Of a stretch of DNA of 36,239 nt, positions 31,686 to 36,239 are shown piece after piece (position 1 is the stretch's first letter; the number at the start of each line of letters is the position of its first letter). Position numbers and translations under genes: made by a program. This DNA comes from Candidatus Parcubacteria bacterium (GTDB taxonomy: Bacteria > Patescibacteriota > Patescibacteriia > Magasanikbacterales > UBA922). A model generated the notes under the pieces. It did no database searches. It had not been told where the DNA came from and saw only the letters and a list, made by a program, of their open reading frames with translations. The stretch spans positions 1 to 36,239 of the forward strand of contig JABGUG010000048.1 of the NCBI GenBank assembly GCA_018646705.1. The letters run 5' to 3'.

Positions 31686-31710
31686 TATTTATACAGTTCA
31701 AAATTCTTTT

Positions 31711-32253
31711 ATGAAACTTATAGTAGGTCTCGGCAATCCAGGAAAGCGATATGAACGCACACGCCACAATGTAGGTTTTATGTTACTAGATGAACTACAC
31801 AAAGAATTAAAACGATATAATATTAATGAATGGGAGCTAAGTAAAAAATTTAATGCAAAAATAAGTGGATGCACTATTAGTGGAGAAAAAATCATTCTTG
31901 CTAAACCAATGACTTACATGAATCATTCTGGTCAAACAGTACAGCTAATTATGCATTTTTACAAAATGACACACAATGACTTAATTGTGGTACATGATGA
32001 CAAAGATATATTACTTGGTGAAATAAAAATGCAAACAGACAAAAATCACGCAGGTCACAATGGTATCAAATCAATTATAGAACATATCGGAACAAAAGAT
32101 TTTATGCGTCTACGTGTAGGTGTGGCAAGTGAAAATAAACGAAAAATGAAAGACACTGCAAAATTTGTATTACATAAATTTGGCATGTTTGAGAAGAAAA
32201 AGTTGGAAGAGACAATACAAGAATCAATCACTGAAATTAAAAAACTCGTCTAA
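31711..32253 (+). CDS. pth: Peptidyl-tRNA hydrolase
   Basis: 180 residues. Releases peptides from dropped-off peptidyl-tRNA. The N-terminus IVGLGNPGKRYERTRHNVGF holds N9 and the catalytic H19. KPMTYMNHSGQ and VVHDDKDI (the aspartate that supports the histidine) follow, and then HAGHNGIKSI. It lies 25 bp after der. Its stop codon is inside the terminator hairpin, so the last codons and the terminator overlap. Confidence 0.97.
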   Translation: MKLIVGLGNPGKRYERTRHNVGFMLLDELHKELKRYNINEWELSKKFNAKISGCTISGEKIILAKPMTYMNHSGQTVQLIMHFYKMTHNDLIVVHDDKDILLGEIKMQTDKNHAGHNGIKSIIEHIGTKDFMRLRVGVASENKRKMKDTAKFVLHKFGMFEKKKLEETIQESITEIKKLV

Positions 32254-32266
32254 CAGACGAGTTTTT
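32240..32266 (+). terminator. Terminator overlapping the pth stop codon
   Basis: AAAAACTCGTCT (32240-32251) pairs perfectly with AGACGAGTTTTT (32255-32266) around AAC. The TAA stop (32251-32253) is split between stem and loop. Confidence 0.92.
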
Positions 32267-32293
32267 TGATATTATTTATATATGTGATATTAT
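32266..32293 (+). promoter_or_regulatory. Extended -10 promoter candidate for dprA
   Basis: TTGATA (32266-32271), 16-bp spacer, TATTAT (32288-32293) preceded by TGA (extended -10). The -35 box begins in the T-tract of the pth terminator. The leader contains a small hairpin ATGACT/AGTCAT (32308-32313 with 32324-32329). Confidence 0.5.
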
Positions 32294-32335
32294 ATATCTA
32301 TATAGGGATGACTGTGGGGATATAGTCATGTTTTC

Positions 32336-33415
32336 ATGAAAAAAGAAATCCTAATCTCATACTTCCCAAAAATAACTTTTAAACGCTACCAGCAACTACT
32401 GGCAGCTTTTTCAAACCTAGACACAGTGTGGAAAATGGGTTTTAACGAATTAAAAAAACTAAGCTGGGATGAGAATCTTATATCTGAATTTCTAACATGG
32501 AGAAAAAATCTTGATGAAGAAAAAATACAGCGTGTACTTGAACAAGAAAATATAACATGTGTAACACGAGATAACGAAAATTATCCAGAGTTATTAAAAC
32601 AAATTTATGATCCCCCGCTCTGTCTATTTGTACGCGGTGAATTAGATAATAGTGGATTTAATTTGGCAGTAGTAGGAACACGAAAATTTACAAAATATGG
32701 TAAGCAAGTTACTGAAGAGCTCGTTCTAGAACTTGCAAATCATGGTATCACAATTGTAAGTGGATTGGCATTTGGTATAGACAGCATCGCACACAGTACC
32801 ACATTGCGTGCAGGAGGTAAAACAATCGCAGTCCTTGGCTCTGGTGTAGACAAAAATCATGTACACCCATCAAGTCATAGAGAACTTGCCAACAATATAA
32901 TAGATTCTGGTGGTGCAATAATTTCTGAATATCCTCCAGGCGCACTTCCTACCAAATATACATTTCCTAAGCGAAATAGAATCGTCGCTGGCATGTCACT
33001 TGGAACTCTGGTGATCGAAGCCCCAGAAAAATCCGGCGCTCTCATCACAGCTGAATGTGCGATGGATAATAACCGAGAAGTGTTTGCTGTACCACAAAAT
33101 ATAACTTCACTAACTGCCGCAGGACCAAATAAACTTATACAAACTGGAGTGACATGTGTTACCAAATCGAAGGACATACTAGATGTACTAAACTTGCAGA
33201 ATGTCGCTGAATATGTTACAAATAAAGAAATTTTGCCAGACTCCCCTACAGAAGCCGAGCTCCTAAAGCATCTATCCCGCGAGGTCATACACGTCGATGA
33301 ACTTACGAAAAAAACACATATGAAAAGCCAGGAAGTGAATGCAATACTAACACTTATGGAAATGAAGGGTAAGGTAAAAAACTTAGGAAATATGAACTAT
33401 ATATTATCACGATAA
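32336..33415 (+). CDS. dprA: DNA-processing protein DprA
   Basis: 359 residues. Loads RecA on incoming single-stranded DNA during natural transformation. An N-terminal HhH/SAM-like region (residues 1-75) is followed by the Rossmann-like domain: VVGTRKFTKYG, SGLAFGIDSIAHSTTL, LGSGVDKNHVHPSSH, SEYPPGALPTKYTFPKRNRI, EAPEKSGALITAECA. A winged-helix C-terminus (about 300-359) completes it. Together with radA it hints at competence for DNA uptake, as proposed for other CPR bacteria. It appears to have its own promoter after the pth terminator. Confidence 0.97.
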   Translation: MKKEILISYFPKITFKRYQQLLAAFSNLDTVWKMGFNELKKLSWDENLISEFLTWRKNLDEEKIQRVLEQENITCVTRDNENYPELLKQIYDPPLCLFVRGELDNSGFNLAVVGTRKFTKYGKQVTEELVLELANHGITIVSGLAFGIDSIAHSTTLRAGGKTIAVLGSGVDKNHVHPSSHRELANNIIDSGGAIISEYPPGALPTKYTFPKRNRIVAGMSLGTLVIEAPEKSGALITAECAMDNNREVFAVPQNITSLTAAGPNKLIQTGVTCVTKSKDILDVLNLQNVAEYVTNKEILPDSPTEAELLKHLSREVIHVDELTKKTHMKSQEVNAILTLMEMKGKVKNLGNMNYILSR

Positions 33416-33430
33416 ATATATGTTGTAATT

Positions 33431-33478
33431 ATAAAATTAAAAATTGTTCTTAAATTTCAAATTAAAAATTTTAAATTA
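33431..33478. repeat. AT-only low-complexity spacer
   Basis: Nearly pure A/T sequence of TTAAATTTCAAATTAAAAATT type between dprA and the transporter, similar in character to the recG insertion at 26921-26947. A TTG at 33444 is in frame with the transporter, but it would encode this low-complexity stretch. Confidence 0.5.
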
Positions 33479-33485
33479 CTTATTT

Positions 33486-34151
33486 ATGTCTCAACATTTC
33501 AAACTTACTCTTCTTTCTTCAATATTTATTGCTGGCCTCTTAGGCGCAAACATGCTTGGCAGTAAGGTGACTACTCTTTTTGGTGTTGCTGTGTCTGTTG
33601 GCATTTTTGCATATCCACTTACTTTTCTAATGACAGATGCTATTGCAGAAGTATATGGAAAACAAAAAGCAAAACAATTGGTGTGGGCAGCATTAATCGC
33701 TCAAACACTTGTTCTTATCCTTACATTTGTGTCAATAAAACTTCCACCAGCAGGGCGCTATCATCTAAATAACGAATACGTAGCTGTATTTAGTGGAAGC
33801 CTTCGTATGATTATTGCTAGTATTATTGCATTTATAGTAAGTCAAACTCATGATATCTGGGCTTTTGAATTTTGGAAAAAGAAAATGAATGGCAAAGCAC
33901 TCTGGTTACGAAATAATCTTTCTACATTTGTAAGTCAAGCAATTGATACTCTACTGTTCATGTTCATTGCATTTTACGGAATCAATGATAAATTTACAGT
34001 AAGCTTCATACTGCACCTCTGTCTAACGTACTGGCTCTTCAAGATCACATTCGCAGCTCTCGACACACCATTTGTCTATTTGCTTGTTAAATGGCTACGC
34101 AAACCTGGAAAAGCAGATGATGTACCTGACACCGCTCCATTGCAAAAGTAG
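33486..34151 (+). CDS. VUT/YhhQ-family queuosine-precursor-type transporter
   Basis: 221 residues from the ATG at 33486 (MSQHFKLTLLS). A TTG start 14 codons earlier is rejected because those codons lie in the AT-rich spacer. About six membrane helices are seen, with the family signature GANMLGSKVTT and PLTFLMTDAIAEVYGKQKA, and the C-terminal LDTPFVYLLVKWL. Members such as YhhQ import 7-cyano-7-deazaguanine (preQ0) or relatives for queuosine; the substrate here is inferred from family. No preQ1 riboswitch was seen upstream. No queuosine gene is in the window. Confidence 0.88.
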   Translation: MSQHFKLTLLSSIFIAGLLGANMLGSKVTTLFGVAVSVGIFAYPLTFLMTDAIAEVYGKQKAKQLVWAALIAQTLVLILTFVSIKLPPAGRYHLNNEYVAVFSGSLRMIIASIIAFIVSQTHDIWAFEFWKKKMNGKALWLRNNLSTFVSQAIDTLLFMFIAFYGINDKFTVSFILHLCLTYWLFKITFAALDTPFVYLLVKWLRKPGKADDVPDTAPLQK

Positions 34152-34168
34152 AAATTAACCTATATAAT
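34140..34168 (+). promoter_or_regulatory. Promoter of folC, overlapping the end of the transporter gene
   Basis: TTGCAA (34140-34145), 17-bp spacer, perfect TATAAT (34163-34168). Initiation near 34175 falls inside the left arm of the hairpin below, leaving a leader of about 23 nt. Confidence 0.7.
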
Positions 34169-34169
34169 A

Positions 34170-34191
34170 AATCCCAGCCTTAACTGGGATT
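34170..34191 (+). terminator. Hairpin terminator placed over the folC start site
   Basis: AATCCCAG (34170-34177) pairs with CTGGGATT (34184-34191) around a 6-nt loop, followed by TTATTT and then the folC ATG at 34198. It would terminate transcripts arriving from the transporter gene. Confidence 0.8.
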
Positions 34192-34197
34192 TTATTT

Positions 34198-35466
34198 ATG
34201 ACTTTTGAAAACGCCTACAATTGGCTCCTCTCCCTATCTAGCATGCCACGCAAAGAGTATATGGATGACCCACGAAAGTGTGGTTGGTATTTGAAACGCC
34301 TGCAATTTTTCCTAGATATTCTAGAAAACCCTGAAAAAAAAATACCTCATTATATCCACGTAACAGGCACTAGTGGCAAAGGATCTACTGTATCGTTCTT
34401 GCATTCTATTCTAAATGTTTCTGGAAAAAAAGTTGCATCAACATACTCCCCTCACCCAACTACAATACTCGAACGCTGGAAAGTTGGAAATGCATATATG
34501 ACAAAACGTGAGTTTGTCGAACTTATTGAATTTATAAAACCAAAACTTGATGAATATATCCGTACCACTCCCTACGACATGCTCTCTTTTTTTGAATTAA
34601 CTGAAGCAATTGGTTTTGTATATTTTGTAAGAAAAAAGGTTGAGTGGTGTGTACTCGAAGTAGCATGTGGTGGGCGCTATGATGCAAGTAACATTATTCC
34701 ATACAAAGACATTGCGGTAATAACGAATATCGGACTGGATCATGTAGGAATTATTGGAAATAATAAGGAAGAAATCGCGCATGAAAAAGCAGGTATTATA
34801 AAAACAGGATGTGAAGTATTTACATCAGAAAAAAATAAAAAAATACTTGAAGTTATTGAGAGTGAATGTAAAAAGAAAAAAGTAAAATTACATACTCATA
34901 AATCTCTACCAAGACAAGAATTTAATTTAAAAGCTCTTGGAAAACATCAGATAAAAAATGCAGAACTTTGTTTTAATATTGCAAAATATTTAAACATCCC
35001 TGAAAATAAAATTAAGATTGGTTTAAGAAACGCACACCAACCACTGCGCATGGAAGTTGTGTCAAAAAACCCTACAATTATACTCGATGGTGCACACAAT
35101 CATGACAAAATAAAAAGTACAGTCGAAACTGTGACTCAAATCTTTAGACCTGATAAAAATAACTTACACTTAATCCTTGGTTTCTCTGCAGACAAAAATA
35201 TCTCAAAAATGTTAAAGAGTCTCAGCACTCTTAAACCAAAAACTATTGCTGTTACAAAAAATACTACCAATCCATTTAGAAAAGTTGCTGATCCACAAAT
35301 GATATCAAAACAATTAAAAAAACTTCTTCCAAAAACTAAAATTGAAATATTTCTAGACCCAAAAGATGCTCTCGAGTGGTCAAAAAAACAAAGTAAAAAA
35401 GAGGACATTATCCTCTCTACTGGTTCTATATTTGTAAGTGGCGAACTACATCTCAGCAAAATCTGA
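34198..35466 (+). CDS. folC: Folylpolyglutamate/dihydrofolate synthase-type Mur ligase
   Basis: 422 residues. ATP-dependent amide ligase adding glutamate to folates. P-loop GTSGKGST (57-64), the ligand region LEVACGGRYDASN, the TNIGLDHVGIIGNNKEEIAHEKAGIIK motif region typical of FolC, then the C-terminal domain with LRMEVVSKN and ILDGAHNHDKI. A full FolC layout, although no other folate gene is in the window. No Shine-Dalgarno can fit, since the terminator hairpin ends 6 bp before the ATG. The end overlaps the tail of the convergent gene at 35446 by 21 bp. Confidence 0.93.
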   Translation: MTFENAYNWLLSLSSMPRKEYMDDPRKCGWYLKRLQFFLDILENPEKKIPHYIHVTGTSGKGSTVSFLHSILNVSGKKVASTYSPHPTTILERWKVGNAYMTKREFVELIEFIKPKLDEYIRTTPYDMLSFFELTEAIGFVYFVRKKVEWCVLEVACGGRYDASNIIPYKDIAVITNIGLDHVGIIGNNKEEIAHEKAGIIKTGCEVFTSEKNKKILEVIESECKKKKVKLHTHKSLPRQEFNLKALGKHQIKNAELCFNIAKYLNIPENKIKIGLRNAHQPLRMEVVSKNPTIILDGAHNHDKIKSTVETVTQIFRPDKNNLHLILGFSADKNISKMLKSLSTLKPKTIAVTKNTTNPFRKVADPQMISKQLKKLLPKTKIEIFLDPKDALEWSKKQSKKEDIILSTGSIFVSGELHLSKI

Positions 35467-36239
35467 ATAATAGACTACTTGTCTACGATCACCTGTCTCA
35501 CCATCATCTCTAGTTCCAATAATTGTTTGAACAAATATATTTTTTTTAGTACCATCTTTAAGTATTACATCCCTTTCTATAGAACGATATGCTATTTTTC
35601 TAGATTCATCAAAAAAACTATGATCCATTACATAAAACATTTCCATCCCCCCTTTTTCTGTACAAAATTTTATCCAATTCCTTTGAACATCTTCAACCCG
35701 GCTAAAATTCCTACTTTCCACTCTACACCAATCAAAAAATCTTTTACGAAAAGCTGATTCCTTGCCACGAAGTTTTGACTCAGCCTGATATTCTTGTCTT
35801 TGCTCTGCCTGCTCACCTACCGCAGGATCAGAAGGTGGGGTCTCAACAACCTGATCCACAATCTTCCCCTTATCAATCTCAGATTGAACTATATCTTTAA
35901 GTAGGGATATCCACTCTTTACGAATTGATCCAGGGACCACAGCCACATACTGTTTATAATATCCACCATGTTCACCTCGTACACCTTCATCTAATATTCT
36001 TTTGTATAATGAAATCTGTTCATTTGTTCCAGTATCAATCCAACCTTTAAAAGTTGCGTAAAAAGAAACAAATGAATCTCTTATTTCTGCATCGCCTCTT
36101 CCAATATCAACAAATGCATCATATACTGCGAGCATACTCCTATACCTATCTTCAATTGAACCTTCTGTACTTAACAATTCCAAAGCCTCTGCTTCTGTCT
36201 CAGGCTTATCACCTTTTGTCTGTTCCGTTCCTCCAGCTA
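35446..36239 (-). CDS. Hypothetical protein, N-terminus beyond right edge
   Basis: At least 264 codons; the frame stays open on the minus strand to the end of the window (GGTEQTKGDKPETEAEA precedes residue LELLSTEG), so a TTG start at 36183 is not believed. Not recognised. The visible part has an acidic low-complexity N-terminal stretch and a helical region (RYRSMLAVYDAFVDIGRGDA). A Pro/Gln linker (ETPPSDPAVGEQAEQRQEYQ) leads to a compact C-terminal domain with SAFRKRFFDWCRVESRNFS and MFYVMDHSFFDESRKIAYRS, and an ending rich in beta strands (IERDVILKDGTKKNIFVQTI). No membrane helix is seen. It converges with folC and overlaps it by 21 bp. Confidence 0.75.
   Translation of the reverse strand, partial: AGGTEQTKGDKPETEAEALELLSTEGSIEDRYRSMLAVYDAFVDIGRGDAEIRDSFVSFYATFKGWIDTGTNEQISLYKRILDEGVRGEHGGYYKQYVAVVPGSIRKEWISLLKDIVQSEIDKGKIVDQVVETPPSDPAVGEQAEQRQEYQAESKLRGKESAFRKRFFDWCRVESRNFSRVEDVQRNWIKFCTEKGGMEMFYVMDHSFFDESRKIAYRSIERDVILKDGTKKNIFVQTIIGTRDDGETGDRRQVVYYSDFAEM

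Noticed and set aside
33444-33485. TTG start giving the transporter 14 extra residues
   Set aside because: These codons are in an AT-only low-complexity spacer, and the ATG at 33486 gives the normal N-terminus.
33416-33485. preQ1 riboswitch before the queuosine-type transporter
   Set aside because: The spacer is nearly pure A/T with no C-rich pseudoknot partner.
36181-36183. TTG as the start of the last gene
   Set aside because: The frame remains open to the window edge, so the gene most likely begins outside.

Overview
The window looks like an AT-rich chromosomal segment of a Candidate Phyla Radiation (Patescibacteria) bacterium, probably of the Parcubacteria side. This is inferred from three things: the gene types (a fused membrane/spermidine-synthase-like protein, LemA-HtpX, a VirB2/TrbC-like two-helix pilin domain with an INPELVNF tail, small membrane proteins of unknown function), very tight gene packing with ATGA overlaps, and many short palindromic repeats, some sitting in frame inside genes. 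UGA acts as a stop, so the standard bacterial code applies. No rRNA, CRISPR array, insertion sequence or prophage was seen.

Layout. 1-2011 (-): 5' part of dnaE, running off the left edge. 2078-3559 (+): membrane/spermidine-synthase-like protein. 3605-4678 (-): two small membrane proteins. 4820-9942 (-): operon rseP - unknown - pheS - pheT. 10050-13755 (+): lemA - htpX - YiiX-like peptidase - CDP-alcohol phosphatidyltransferase - short-chain dehydrogenase, ending at a 40-bp perfect palindromic terminator. 13812-15152 (-): phosphohexomutase. 15244-25264 (+): a seven-gene run of ClpC-like AAA+ unfoldase, coiled-coil protein, 714-residue acidic repeat protein with a membrane anchor, anchored beta-propeller-like protein, DsbA-like oxidoreductase, a secreted cysteine-rich pilin-like/amidase fusion, and radA. 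25334-25815 (-): a self-contained GC-rich unit (consensus promoter, Shine-Dalgarno, 68-codon gene, long hairpin) quite unlike its surroundings. 25874-28095 (-): recG and a tRNA-Arg with anticodon GCG. 28244-28747 (-): membrane protein. 28867-32253 (+): LCP-family ligase, der, pth. 32336-35466 (+): dprA, queuosine-precursor-type transporter, folC. 35446-36239 (-): unknown protein, running off the right edge.

How the genes work together. Housekeeping functions dominate: replication and repair (dnaE, recG, radA, dprA), translation (pheST, pth, der, tRNA-Arg), envelope quality control (rseP, htpX, lemA) and envelope building (LCP ligase, phosphohexomutase, CDP-alcohol transferase). The least understood block is 15.2-23.9 kb. 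Its membrane-tethered, secreted and disulfide-handling proteins sit behind a Clp-type unfoldase, which suggests an envelope-spanning assembly. That reading is inference.

Regulatory signals are unusually readable: eleven promoter-like -35/-10 pairs, ten of them with 17- or 18-bp spacing, and a series of clear hairpin terminators. Several are superimposed on each other or on coding sequence.
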